Positions 19,234 to 27,070 of a DNA stretch of 64,000 nucleotides are shown one piece after another. Every line of letters starts with the position of its first letter. Position 1 is the stretch's first letter. The notes beneath the pieces were generated by a model that was not told where the DNA came from, did not search any database, and saw nothing but the letters and a program-made list of their open reading frames with translations. The stretch comes from Streptomyces sp. NBC_01549. Lineage in GTDB: Bacteria; Actinomycetota; Actinomycetes; Streptomycetales; Streptomycetaceae. Both the position numbers and the translations under genes were made by a program. The stretch spans positions 7,337,001-7,401,000 of the forward strand of contig NZ_JAPEPW010000001.1 of NCBI RefSeq assembly GCF_026339955.1, given 5' to 3'.

Positions 19234-20154
19234 TCACGTCCGAGGCGCGCTGCTGTCCCGGCGCTGGATCGTCGCGGCCGCACGGTGCAGTTCGGTGAGG
19301 ACCGTTCGTACCGCTCTTCGTGCGGCACGTTCGGGGCGATGGAGCACATCGATGTGGCGTCGGGTGTGCACGCCGCTGAGAGGTCTGAGGACCAGTGCGG
19401 GGTGTGGACGCGTGGTCCAGCGGGGCATCAGGGCCAGGCCGGCTCCGGCGGCGACGGCTTCGGCGACCACCGCGAATTCGTTGATGCGATGGACGATGTC
19501 GAGCCGCCGGTTCGCGGCGCTCGCGATGGCGTCGATGGTGGCCATCAGCGGGAACCCGTCGTGAACGGTGATCCAGGGTTGGTCCGCGACGTCTCGCGGG
19601 GTCAGACGTCGTTTGGCGGTCAGGGGGTGGTCGACCGGCAGGGCGATGTCCAGCGGTTCACGCAGCAGTGTGGCGGCGGTGACCGTGTCCGGCCAGGGCG
19701 GCGCCTGGCCGAGGTGGTGGGCGAGTACGAGGTCGTAGTCCCGGGTCAGTCGCGGAAAGTGGTCCTGCGGGACGTCCTCGTCGGCGAGCGAGAGCCGTGG
19801 ACGTCCAGGTCCGGCCCCGCCGAGCAGCAGGAGCGGGAAGAACGTGGAGGCCGCGCTGTGGAAGGCCGCGACCGATACACCCGCGTCCGGCTGGTCGACG
19901 AATGCGTCGATCGCGTGCCGCGCCGTGGCCATCGCGGTCTCCACCTCGATCGCGGCGCGGGCCAGGGCTTGCCCGGCATCGGTGAGTACCAGCCGCCGGC
20001 CGTCACGTTCGGTCAGGGGAACGGGGATCGAGCGTTGCAGCAGCCGTAGCTGTTGGGAGATCGCCGAGGGCGTCATCAGCAGCGCCTCGGCGGTGGCGGT
20101 GACGCTTCCCGACTCGCCGAGTTCCCGCAAGATCTGCAACTGCCGTTCATTCAC
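19234..20154 (-). CDS. LysR-family transcriptional regulator
   Basis: The 306-residue protein has an N-terminal winged helix-turn-helix (LRELGESGSVTATAEAL, MTPSAISQQLRLLQRSI, LTERDGRRLVLTDAGQALAR) and a LysR substrate-binding domain ending at GLALMPRW. GTG at 20154 is the start in this frame; an out-of-frame ATG lies at 20150. It is divergent from a DMT transporter with only 29 bp between starts, so it probably controls that transporter and itself from the same site. A TGAtgcttcagggTCGGTGA segment in the gap is a possible but weak LysR box. The effector is unknown. Confidence 0.9.
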   Translation of the reverse strand: MNERQLQILRELGESGSVTATAEALLMTPSAISQQLRLLQRSIPVPLTERDGRRLVLTDAGQALARAAIEVETAMATARHAIDAFVDQPDAGVSVAAFHSAASTFFPLLLLGGAGPGRPRLSLADEDVPQDHFPRLTRDYDLVLAHHLGQAPPWPDTVTAATLLREPLDIALPVDHPLTAKRRLTPRDVADQPWITVHDGFPLMATIDAIASAANRRLDIVHRINEFAVVAEAVAAGAGLALMPRWTTRPHPALVLRPLSGVHTRRHIDVLHRPERAARRAVRTVLTELHRAAATIQRRDSSAPRT

Positions 20155-20183
20155 CTGCTCAGTGTAGTGATGCTTCAGGGTCG

Positions 20184-21161
20184 GTGAAGAACATCGTTCT
20201 TGGCTTCAGAGTGGGAACAGTGCAGCGTAGGGGCGTGTTCTCCACCCGCCGCACTGATGCAGTGCTTCTCCTTGTCGCCGTCGTCTGGGGCTCCAGCTAT
20301 CTGGCCGCGAAGACAGCCACCCATGCCCTGCCGGTTCTGGTGGTGCTGTTCGCGCGGTACGCGATCTCCGCGATCGCCTGCCTCGCTCTCGTCGCCACCC
20401 GACGTCGGGAGGGGCGGTACACGCCGGACGAAGTTCGTGTCGGGGCTTTGCTGGGGGTCACTCAGGCCGCTGTGCTGGTTCTGGAAACCTACGGTGTCGC
20501 GCACACCAGCGCGGCCAACGCCGGCCTGATCATCAGCCTCACGATCGTGCTCACCCCGCTGCTGGACCGCACGACGGACGGCGGACGGCTGCCCCCGCGC
20601 TTCTTCGCCGCCACGGGTGTGTGCCTGGCGGCCGTCGCGCTGCTCATGTCCGGCAGCGGCTTCCACACTCCCCGAATCGGCGACGTGCTGATGCTCGCCG
20701 CGGCGGTGGTGCGCGCGGCGCATGTCGCGCTCGTGGGGCGGCTCACGAAGGGGCGCGTCGTGCGGCCGTTGCAGCTGACGACCGTCCAGACGGGTGTCGG
20801 CTCGGCGCTGTTCGTCGTGCCCGCCGCGGGTGCCCTGCCGACGCTGACCCGGGTCGATGCCGCGCTCTGGGGCCAGCTCGTGTATCTCGCCCTGTTCTGC
20901 AGCGTGTTCGCCTTCCTCGCGCAGACCTGGGCGGTGCAGAACAGCTCTGCCAGCCGGGCCAGTCTGCTGCTGGGCACCGAACCGGTCTGGGCGGTCGTGG
21001 TCGGCGTCTGCCTGGGCGGCGAAGGGTTCACCGTCCTTGCCGGCCTCGGGGCGGCGCTCATGGTCACCGGGACGTACTGGGGACAGAACATCGAACGCAC
21101 CCACCGCACCGCCGACATCGAGGAGTCCCCATGCCGGACAACGGCACCTACGAGCGTCTGA
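20184..21161 (+). CDS. EamA/DMT-superfamily transporter
   Basis: About 325 residues with ten hydrophobic segments and two repeated EamA halves: VVWGSSYLAAKTATHALP in the first and SLLLGTEPVWAVVVGVCLGGE in the second, with AHTSAANAGLIISLTIVLTPLLD between. Such carriers export metabolites or amino-acid derivatives. GTG 20184 is the earliest start; GTG at 20211 or 20235 would fit the family length equally well. It is paired head-to-head with a LysR gene. Its last codons overlap a short frame starting with ATG 21131 behind a GAGGAG ribosome site, probably the beginning of a destroyed partner gene. Confidence 0.9.
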   Translation: MKNIVLGFRVGTVQRRGVFSTRRTDAVLLLVAVVWGSSYLAAKTATHALPVLVVLFARYAISAIACLALVATRRREGRYTPDEVRVGALLGVTQAAVLVLETYGVAHTSAANAGLIISLTIVLTPLLDRTTDGGRLPPRFFAATGVCLAAVALLMSGSGFHTPRIGDVLMLAAAVVRAAHVALVGRLTKGRVVRPLQLTTVQTGVGSALFVVPAAGALPTLTRVDAALWGQLVYLALFCSVFAFLAQTWAVQNSSASRASLLLGTEPVWAVVVGVCLGGEGFTVLAGLGAALMVTGTYWGQNIERTHRTADIEESPCRTTAPTSV

Positions 21162-21430
21162 TCAGCGTCTCCAGAACTCTGTGTGTGCCTGTGGTTTCCG
21201 GGCTTTTCAGGCGCGGCGCTGTTCGAGAGCCGCACCCGGCCGGCCGGGAGAAGATCCTCAGGCCGGTGGGGTGCGGGTACTCCATGACCTGGCACCGGCC
21301 CGCCCTTTCGCGCGGGTCGCTCGGACGCGTCCTGGCAGGTCGGCGCCAGGGCCGCGAGAACGTCGATGGCCTCGCTGATGATGTATTGGCAGGCGGTGGT
21401 GACCCGATGTCGAACCCGGCGGCGAGCTGA
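21131..21430 (+). pseudogene. 5' stub of a gene coupled to the DMT transporter
   Basis: ATG 21131 is preceded by GAGGAGTCCCC and overlaps the transporter stop by 31 nt, a normal coupled start. The first 14 codons (MPDNGTYERLISVS) are G/C-biased. After about 21172 codon use becomes random, and the frame runs to 21430 through sequence that carries a transposase remnant on the other strand. The gene was probably cut by an insertion. Too little remains to assign a family. Confidence 0.4.
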
Positions 21431-21550
21431 GCGCGTAGGTGTGGTCGCGGCGTAGGTGGGCCACGGCGAACAGGGCCTGGCGGCCGGTGGTCGGCCCGAG
21501 TCATCGGGTGCCGCGCTCGCGGCGACGGAATTCCGGGTTGAATACCCATC
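21310..21550 (-). mobile_element. Remnant of an IS5-type transposase
   Basis: On the minus strand, ALFAVAHLRRDHTY (about 21431-21475) is followed in another frame by ACQYIISEAIDVLAALAP (about 21340-21398). Together they match the N-terminal part of the DDE_Tnp_4/IS5-family transposases common in Streptomyces (normally ALFAVAHLRxxxTYAxLAAGF then TxxRYIxEAIDVLAALAP). At least one frameshift separates them, no start is present and the catalytic part is missing. No terminal inverted repeats were recognised. Confidence 0.65.
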
Positions 21551-21667
21551 TACCAGGGGCTCTTCACTGCACTGACCTCTCAACCGGCAGACTCACGCCG
21601 CAGGTTATGAACCGCTCACCGGCGAGTGGATCGGAACCGCCGTGGAACACCCTCGCGGCGTCCGGGC

Positions 21668-22387
21668 CTACCCACCACTGGTGAAGCGGGCCTGCCACAG
21701 GTCGCGGAGCAACGCGATCTCGGCCATGTGGTGGATGAATTCGAGGTTGGCCCCCGACAGCACGGTGATGAAGGGGTCGTCGGGGTCGGAGCCGTACGGG
21801 TACTGCGAGAAGCCGACCGTGTCGAGCTGCTCGTCGGTGACGGCGGCGACGCTGTCACGCCAGCGGTCGATCACCGCCCAGAATCGCTCGAGTGCCAAGG
21901 CGGCGGAGGGGGTGAAGTCGACCAGCAGTTTCGGCTCCTGCCGACGTTCGCCGAAGGTCCACTCCCATGGGCCCGCGAAGTGGAAGTGCAGGTGGCCCAG
22001 CCGCCAGGCGATGGTGGTGACCGGCGTTTTGTCAGGCTCCGGCGTACCGGTGTGGGCGAGGACCTGCTCGACCCGCTCGACACTCACGCTCCAGTCATCG
22101 GCGATCTCGGCGACGGTCATGCCGTCAGCCGCCTGCCGGGCAACCTCGGCGTACTCGCTCGCCGGGATGTCCGCCGCGCCCAGGTCGAGCACCCACTCGC
22201 CCGGCCCGAACGCCCTGGGCGTCACCGCCTCGCCCCGCCGCCGGATCGACCAGGAACCGGGCACAGGCTCCCATCGGTACTCCTCGTCGCTGAGCCCGGT
22301 CAGTCGCACCTGGGCCATTTCCCTGGCATGGTCGAACTGGTCGAGCAGTAAGCCCAAACGGTCGGTCCGGGTGTTCTCAGTCTCCAT
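21668..22387 (-). CDS. DinB-superfamily protein
   Basis: The 239-residue soluble protein starts at ATG 22387 with GGGAA upstream; the open frame reaches 22456 but that extension has no ribosome site. It has the four-helix DinB pattern: LLLDQFDHAREMAQVRLTGL near the N-terminus, LSDEEYRWEPVPGSWS, TTIAWRLGHLHFHF with the first metal-type His residues, and ANLEFIHHMAEIALLRDLW with the second His pair at the C-terminus. Such proteins are metal-dependent, thiol (mycothiol/bacillithiol)-linked transferases of mostly unknown substrate. The neighbours give no clue. Its 3' end abuts the IS remnant without damage. Confidence 0.85.
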   Translation of the reverse strand: METENTRTDRLGLLLDQFDHAREMAQVRLTGLSDEEYRWEPVPGSWSIRRRGEAVTPRAFGPGEWVLDLGAADIPASEYAEVARQAADGMTVAEIADDWSVSVERVEQVLAHTGTPEPDKTPVTTIAWRLGHLHFHFAGPWEWTFGERRQEPKLLVDFTPSAALALERFWAVIDRWRDSVAAVTDEQLDTVGFSQYPYGSDPDDPFITVLSGANLEFIHHMAEIALLRDLWQARFTSGG

Positions 22388-22537
22388 ACCAGGTTCCCTT
22401 CGTGGTCGCGTCGCGTATCTCACTGCGCTCAGGCGGAAGTTAACGGCCCACCTCACGGGGCGCGATCGATTTACTCACCACGAAGCCCCGTAGTCTGCTG
22501 GGACGCGCAACGATGTGATCTTCGGCGGGAGACTCTC

Positions 22538-22786
22538 ATGATGAGCGGCAGCAGGTCCAGCACGGATGTCGACGCTAGCCACATCGGACTGGTCGTGACG
22601 ATCATTGTCCTGGTGGTCATCGCCAGCCTGTCAGGGCCCCGCGGCACTTTGGTAATCGCAGCCTGTCTCACATCTTGGTTCGTCCTCGTTCTGACCGTCG
22701 TCCACATCAGGGGCGGACGCGGCGGGGAAGCCGTTCGACGGGCTTACGTCGCCACTTTCGGCTGGGGCGACTACGTCACCCCCTGA
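22538..22786 (+). CDS. Small two-helix membrane protein
   Basis: 82 residues from ATG 22538 (or 22541), behind GGCGGGAGA. Two hydrophobic segments, IGLVVTIIVLVVIASL and LVIAACLTSWFVLVLTVV, are followed by a short basic stretch and FGWGDYVTP. The stop TGA shares bases with the ATG of the next gene (TGATG), indicating translational coupling. I do not recognise the family. A membrane-anchored partner for the Cys-containing protein encoded next is plausible. Confidence 0.6.
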   Translation: MMSGSRSSTDVDASHIGLVVTIIVLVVIASLSGPRGTLVIAACLTSWFVLVLTVVHIRGGRGGEAVRRAYVATFGWGDYVTP

Positions 22787-23097
22787 TGGGGTTGCTGAGG
22801 CGGATTCGGTCCGCCGAGAGTTCGGTCGCCGGACTCGATACCAGCGACCTGGACCCAGGCCGCTGGGGCACGACGGTCATCTCCTTCTCCTCATGCAGCG
22901 TCTGTGACCGAGCGGTCGAGCTCGGCGGGCTCCACCCGGTCTGGATCTCGCTGCGGGTGGCCACGGACGTTCTGCCCCTGCTGGTCAACGCATGTTCGGC
23001 GCAGTGCGTGGCGGAACTTCCCCCGCCACCCGAGGGTTACGTCCAGTCCGCGCACACAGGCGGCCGAGTCGGCCAACCCTCGGCCGACCGGGACTGA
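22786..23097 (+). CDS. Small protein with CxxC and CxxxC cysteines, coupled to upstream gene
   Basis: 103 residues beginning MGLLRRIRSAESSVAGL. The core has SSCSVCDRAVELGGLHP and, about 35 residues later, NACSAQCVAELPPPPEGY; the two Cys pairs could bind zinc or form disulphides. The start overlaps the preceding stop codon (TGATG at 22784-22788). Codon bias is good up to about residue 90. Function unknown; the pair looks like a small two-gene operon ending at a hairpin. Confidence 0.6.
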   Translation: MGLLRRIRSAESSVAGLDTSDLDPGRWGTTVISFSSCSVCDRAVELGGLHPVWISLRVATDVLPLLVNACSAQCVAELPPPPEGYVQSAHTGGRVGQPSADRD

Positions 23098-23106
23098 CGC
23101 GGAGGA

Positions 23107-23127
23107 CGGCCCCGAGTGACGGGGCCG
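23107..23127. terminator. Hairpin between convergent genes
   Basis: CGGCCCC (23107-23113) and GGGGCCG (23121-23127) with a 7-nt loop, in the 37-bp gap between the small Cys protein gene and the convergent GH106-type gene. Confidence 0.55.
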
Positions 23128-23134
23128 CGGTCCG

Positions 23135-26128
23135 TCAGTCGAGCCGTGCCTCGCCGTACGGCAGCAGCCGTACCGGGCCGAGCAACCCGTACGCCTGCCG
23201 TGCCGTACCGCCGTAGACCGCGGGGTCGCTGACCCGCAGCCGGTTGGAGAGCGGCGTGGCGACCTCGACCTCGATGACGTTGACCCCGCGCCGGAGCAGG
23301 CCGCCCAGGTCCACCACCGGATGGATCTGGTCGACCGGGTCGAGGCGGTGGCCGTTCACGGTGACCCGGCAGGTGTCGGTCACGGTGCCCATTTCCAGGC
23401 GGGCGCCGTGGCCACCAGTCCAGTCGTTGTCGAGGGTGACAGTAGTGCGGTAGAGGCCGATTCCGGAGACGTCCGCGAGCTCGGTGATCTGCGACCAGGG
23501 CAGCAGTGCGTCGAGGGTGAGGTCGTGGTCGACGACGGTGGTGCGGTAGGCCGTGACGCCCGGCCGCCAGTCCTGCACGCGCAGCTGCCAGGAGGTGAGA
23601 TCCATCGGCGCGAGGACGCTCTTGAGTGTCGTCCGCACGGTGCGGCCGGAGGAGAGGACGGTGCTGTACGTGCCTGCCGTGGCCGCCCGGACGGCGAGTC
23701 CCGCGTCGGTGAAGCGCACCTCGTCCGCCTCGCTGTCGACGGCGTGCGGACGGCTGCCGGTGCGGTCGCCGAAGAGGCCGGGGCGGCCGAGGGCCAGGAT
23801 CAGGGGCTCGGCGGGCTGGAGGGTGACGCGAGCGGTGACGGTGTCGCCGTCCTCGGTGTAGCAGGCGAGGCGCTCGGCCTTTCCGGTCCACGGGTCGAGG
23901 AGATAGGGCACGGCGCTCGCCGTCGTGCGGCGCAGGGTAATCTCGTGGTCGATCGCGGCCACCGGCGGTTTGACGGTCTCGGCGTGCTTGCCGTTGCACA
24001 GGTAGTAGTAGTCGACGCCGTCGGCCACACGGTGGGCGTTGAGCAGGGTGGAGGAGGACGCGTAGCGGACGTCCGGCACCACCCCGAGGTCGGCGAGAGC
24101 GGAGGGGACGGCCGACTTGTCGGCGATCTGGCGGACCAGCGGCAGGGCCAGCAACTCAGCCACGACAGAACGCAGTTCGTCGCTCTCGCCGCTGTCGGGG
24201 ACGCCGGACGGCACGACGGCGTCCCAGGCGCCGAGCAGCACGACGGGCAGTCCGGCGCGGGCGAGGCGCAGCAGGGCGCGGGCGTCGGACAGGGCCAGGG
24301 TGACCGTGGAGCCGTAGAAGAAGTCGCCCTCGACGAACAGGGCCTTGTACGCCGGGCCTTCGGGTGCGAGGCGCCCGTGGCGCACGGTGGCGGCGGGCAG
24401 GTCGAGCAGCGGCCCGCTGAGGAACTGGTGGGTCCAGCCCAGGGGGACGCCCGTCGCGGTGAACCAGGAGGCGCCGATGCCGGTGGCGGTGTACCCCGTC
24501 TGCCGGAACACCGCGACGTCGACGCGCGGACGGCCGGTCCGCAACACCTGGTGGACCCGGCCCAGATACCCCGACACATCCTCGACGTGCCGCCAGGTCG
24601 GATGCCTCGGCCCCCAGGACTCGCCGTAGCCGACGGTCCCCTTGTACGGGGTGAAGGCGGCGTATCCGGGCCAGTTCACGCCCGGCAACTCGGCGTAGGA
24701 GAAGCCGTGGACGACCGTCTGGTTGACCCCCGCCGCATAGGCGCCGCCCATGGTGCGCAGGAACTTCTGCCAGGTGGTGTTGTACGCCCCGCCGGCGTAG
24801 GCGCCCGCCTCGCAGGACAGCACCGTATGCCCGGCCATGTCACGGCCGCCCGCCAGACAGCGGTAGTCGTCGAGGTTCTTGAAGCCGAGGGATTCGCCCT
24901 CGGGGATGTCCAGGAGTGCGGCCGAGGCGATCGCGTCGGTCTGCAGACCGTAGGGCTGGGATCGCAGTTCGAGGCCGAGGGAGTGGGCCCAGGTGCGTAG
25001 GGCCGTCACGTGGTGCCGGTTGAAGAGGACGGACACCGTCTCCCAGAAGTCGTGCCGGATCTGCCGGGTGATGGCGGCTTCGAATGCGAAGACCTGGCTG
25101 CCGTGGTTCAGGATCACGGCGGGCAGCAGCGGCAGCAGGGAGCGGCCGGTGTGGGCGAGGAACGCGTCGGGGAGGCCGGACGTCCACTGGAGCCCGTCGG
25201 TCTCCAGCTCGATGGAGTCCTCGAAGAGCGCCCCGCCGCAGACCTTGAGCAGGCGCCGGACGGTGGGAGAGAGGAGGTGCGCCTCCCAGTAGTCGGTCAC
25301 CGCGCGCGTGCCGGCCGCGCTGAAGTGGTCGACCACGTACGCGGCCGGGGCGGTGTGCGGGCCGCCCTCCGGGGTCTGCCCGGAACCGCGTACCCAGTAG
25401 GAGACGATCACCCAGCTGCCGTCGTCGGGCACGGTCCAGGTGAGGGCACCGTCGGTGGCGGCGTCGGTGAGGTCGATCACCGAGTCGAGGTCGAGCCCCG
25501 TCTCCTTGCGGGTGGAGTTCGCGGTGTTCACCCGGGCGGCCTGGACCAGGAGCAGCCGCTGCCGGGTCACACCGGACGCGGCGGCGTGGACCGGGGGCGG
25601 CACGGCTCCGGAGTAGGTGGATCCCGCCGTCAACGTGATCGTTCCGTAGGCGAGTTCCTTGACCGCCGCCTCGCTGTCCGGCGTGATGCCGGGGACTGCC
25701 GCGGGCCAGCTCGGACCGATCGTCAGATCGACGGTGAGGCCGCGCCGGGCCGCCTGATCGAGAGCGGCCTCCACTCCCGTCACCCACGCCGCGCTGCCCC
25801 AGCCGTGCCGCGCGGTGTCCAGAACCGCGGGGTCCGTGACGCTGTGATGGACCGCGGCTATCTCGGCCCCGCCGAAACCGGCGTCGGCGATCTGGTCGAT
25901 CTCCCGTCTGATCTCGTCGGGCTGTACCAGGCCGTCCGGCCACCACCAGCGGAACTTCGGCCGCACCGCGCGTCCGGGCGCCGCGAACGGCAGCCCCGCC
26001 GCGGTCGCGGCCCCCGCGGGTGCGGGCAGGCTCCAGTCGAGTGTGCCGACCGCCGCCGTGGCCACGGCGACCGAGAGGAGAGTGCGGCGGGGGAGTCCCG
26101 AACGGCGGTCCGGGGTGTCGTTGCTCAT
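23135..26128 (-). CDS. GH106-type alpha-L-rhamnosidase-like secreted glycosidase
   Basis: About 997 residues. ATG 26128 starts a Tat-type signal (GLPRRTLLSVAVATAAVGTL). The mature protein begins PKFRWWWPDGLVQPDEI and DQIADAGFGGAEIAAVHHSV, the signature opening of the Glyco_hydro_106 family; later segments LFEDSIELETDGLQWT and MGGAYAAGVNQTVVHGFSYAE fit its catalytic barrel. The C-terminal 150 residues resemble a galactose-binding-like beta domain (GVNVIEVEVATPLSNRLR). GH106 enzymes hydrolyse alpha-L-rhamnosides in pectins or glycosides. It is a single gene; a LacI-type half-palindrome lies 60 bp upstream, so sugar-responsive repression is likely. No transporter is adjacent. Confidence 0.85.
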   Translation of the reverse strand: MSNDTPDRRSGLPRRTLLSVAVATAAVGTLDWSLPAPAGAATAAGLPFAAPGRAVRPKFRWWWPDGLVQPDEIRREIDQIADAGFGGAEIAAVHHSVTDPAVLDTARHGWGSAAWVTGVEAALDQAARRGLTVDLTIGPSWPAAVPGITPDSEAAVKELAYGTITLTAGSTYSGAVPPPVHAAASGVTRQRLLLVQAARVNTANSTRKETGLDLDSVIDLTDAATDGALTWTVPDDGSWVIVSYWVRGSGQTPEGGPHTAPAAYVVDHFSAAGTRAVTDYWEAHLLSPTVRRLLKVCGGALFEDSIELETDGLQWTSGLPDAFLAHTGRSLLPLLPAVILNHGSQVFAFEAAITRQIRHDFWETVSVLFNRHHVTALRTWAHSLGLELRSQPYGLQTDAIASAALLDIPEGESLGFKNLDDYRCLAGGRDMAGHTVLSCEAGAYAGGAYNTTWQKFLRTMGGAYAAGVNQTVVHGFSYAELPGVNWPGYAAFTPYKGTVGYGESWGPRHPTWRHVEDVSGYLGRVHQVLRTGRPRVDVAVFRQTGYTATGIGASWFTATGVPLGWTHQFLSGPLLDLPAATVRHGRLAPEGPAYKALFVEGDFFYGSTVTLALSDARALLRLARAGLPVVLLGAWDAVVPSGVPDSGESDELRSVVAELLALPLVRQIADKSAVPSALADLGVVPDVRYASSSTLLNAHRVADGVDYYYLCNGKHAETVKPPVAAIDHEITLRRTTASAVPYLLDPWTGKAERLACYTEDGDTVTARVTLQPAEPLILALGRPGLFGDRTGSRPHAVDSEADEVRFTDAGLAVRAATAGTYSTVLSSGRTVRTTLKSVLAPMDLTSWQLRVQDWRPGVTAYRTTVVDHDLTLDALLPWSQITELADVSGIGLYRTTVTLDNDWTGGHGARLEMGTVTDTCRVTVNGHRLDPVDQIHPVVDLGGLLRRGVNVIEVEVATPLSNRLRVSDPAVYGGTARQAYGLLGPVRLLPYGEARLD

Positions 26129-26186
26129 GGATCTCGTCCACTCTCTCGGAGGGCAGCACAAACAGGACCCCTTCGGGCCCACGCTT

Positions 26187-26200
26187 TTGAATCGTTTAAA
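26187..26200. promoter_or_regulatory. Candidate LacI-family operator upstream of the GH106 gene
   Basis: TTGAATCGTTTAAA fits the TTnAAnCGnTTnAA pattern of LacI-family sites (5 of 7 half-site positions symmetric, central CG). It lies 59-72 bp upstream of the GH106 start in an unusually A/T-rich patch. The sequence differs from the galactan-locus operators, so a different repressor is expected. Confidence 0.55.
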
Positions 26201-26364
26201 TCCTCCGGGAAGCTACGGCCCCGGATGGGAGAGCGTCAAGATCCGTGCACACCTCGGACAACGGTCGCGTCAGGTGGCATGCGTGAGCTTCGCAGGCGGA
26301 TATCAGAAAGTTGTCAGGCTGTGGGAAGCCTCTCTCGCCTCCCTGTTTCCCGAGCGCAGACGCT

Positions 26365-26370
26365 TACTAT
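26365..26370 (+). promoter_or_regulatory. Candidate -10 box of a leaderless transcript
   Basis: TACTAT followed by exactly 7 nt and then the GTG of the response regulator. This spacing would place transcription initiation at the start codon itself. No good -35 was found at 16-19 bp, and no ribosome site precedes the GTG. Confidence 0.4.
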
Positions 26371-26377
26371 CGGCCGC

Positions 26378-27070
26378 GTGTGCGCATATGTGCTGGTCGC
26401 GGAAGACGACGAGAAGCAGGCGGAGCTGATACGCCGCTCACTGCTGCAGGAGGGACACACCGCGACCGTGGTCCATGACGGAGGGGCCGCGCTCGACGAG
26501 GTACGGCGGCACAAGCCCGACCTCGTCGTCCTCGACCTGATGCTGCCCGTGATCGACGGGTTCGGGGTGTGCCGGGTGCTGCGCCGGGACGACGACATCC
26601 CCGTCCTCATGCTCACCGCCCGCTCCACCGAGGACGACGTCCTGCTTGGCCTGGAACTCGGCGCGGACGACTACATGACCAAGCCCTACAGCCCGCGCGA
26701 ACTGATGGCCCGGATCCGTACGGTCCTACGGCGCAGCGGACGCCCGGCCACCGGACAGGAACAGGTCATCCGCGCCGCCGGCATCACCGTCGATCCCGTC
26801 CGGCACGAGGTGCGCTGCGACGGCTCACGCGTGGAGTGCACGCCGGGCGAGTACGAGATCCTGCGCGCCATGACCGCGGAACCCGAGCGGGTGTTCTCCC
26901 GGCGGCAGTTGCTCCAGCACACCCGGGGGATCGACCGGGCCTCCACCGAACGGGCCATCGACGTGCACATCATGAACCTGCGCAAGAAGATCGAGGCGGA
27001 TCCCCGCAGGCCTACGCGGCTGCTGACGGTGTTCGGCGTCGGGTACAAGCTCAGCGGTGAGCGCGGATGA
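26378..27070 (+). CDS. OmpR-family response regulator
   Basis: 230 residues from GTG 26378. The receiver domain has the acidic pair AEDDEKQ, the phosphoacceptor Asp in LVVLDLMLPVIDG, the Thr/Ser in MLTARSTEDD and the Lys in DDYMTKPYSPREL. The winged-helix DNA-binding domain (VECTPGEYEILRAM, FSRRQLLQHTRG, RAIDVHIMNLRKKIE, LLTVFGVGYKL) completes the family. The stop overlaps the sensor kinase start (GGATGA), so they are translationally coupled. Target genes are unknown; the neighbouring GH106 gene is divergent and could be one. Confidence 0.95.
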   Translation: MCAYVLVAEDDEKQAELIRRSLLQEGHTATVVHDGGAALDEVRRHKPDLVVLDLMLPVIDGFGVCRVLRRDDDIPVLMLTARSTEDDVLLGLELGADDYMTKPYSPRELMARIRTVLRRSGRPATGQEQVIRAAGITVDPVRHEVRCDGSRVECTPGEYEILRAMTAEPERVFSRRQLLQHTRGIDRASTERAIDVHIMNLRKKIEADPRRPTRLLTVFGVGYKLSGERG

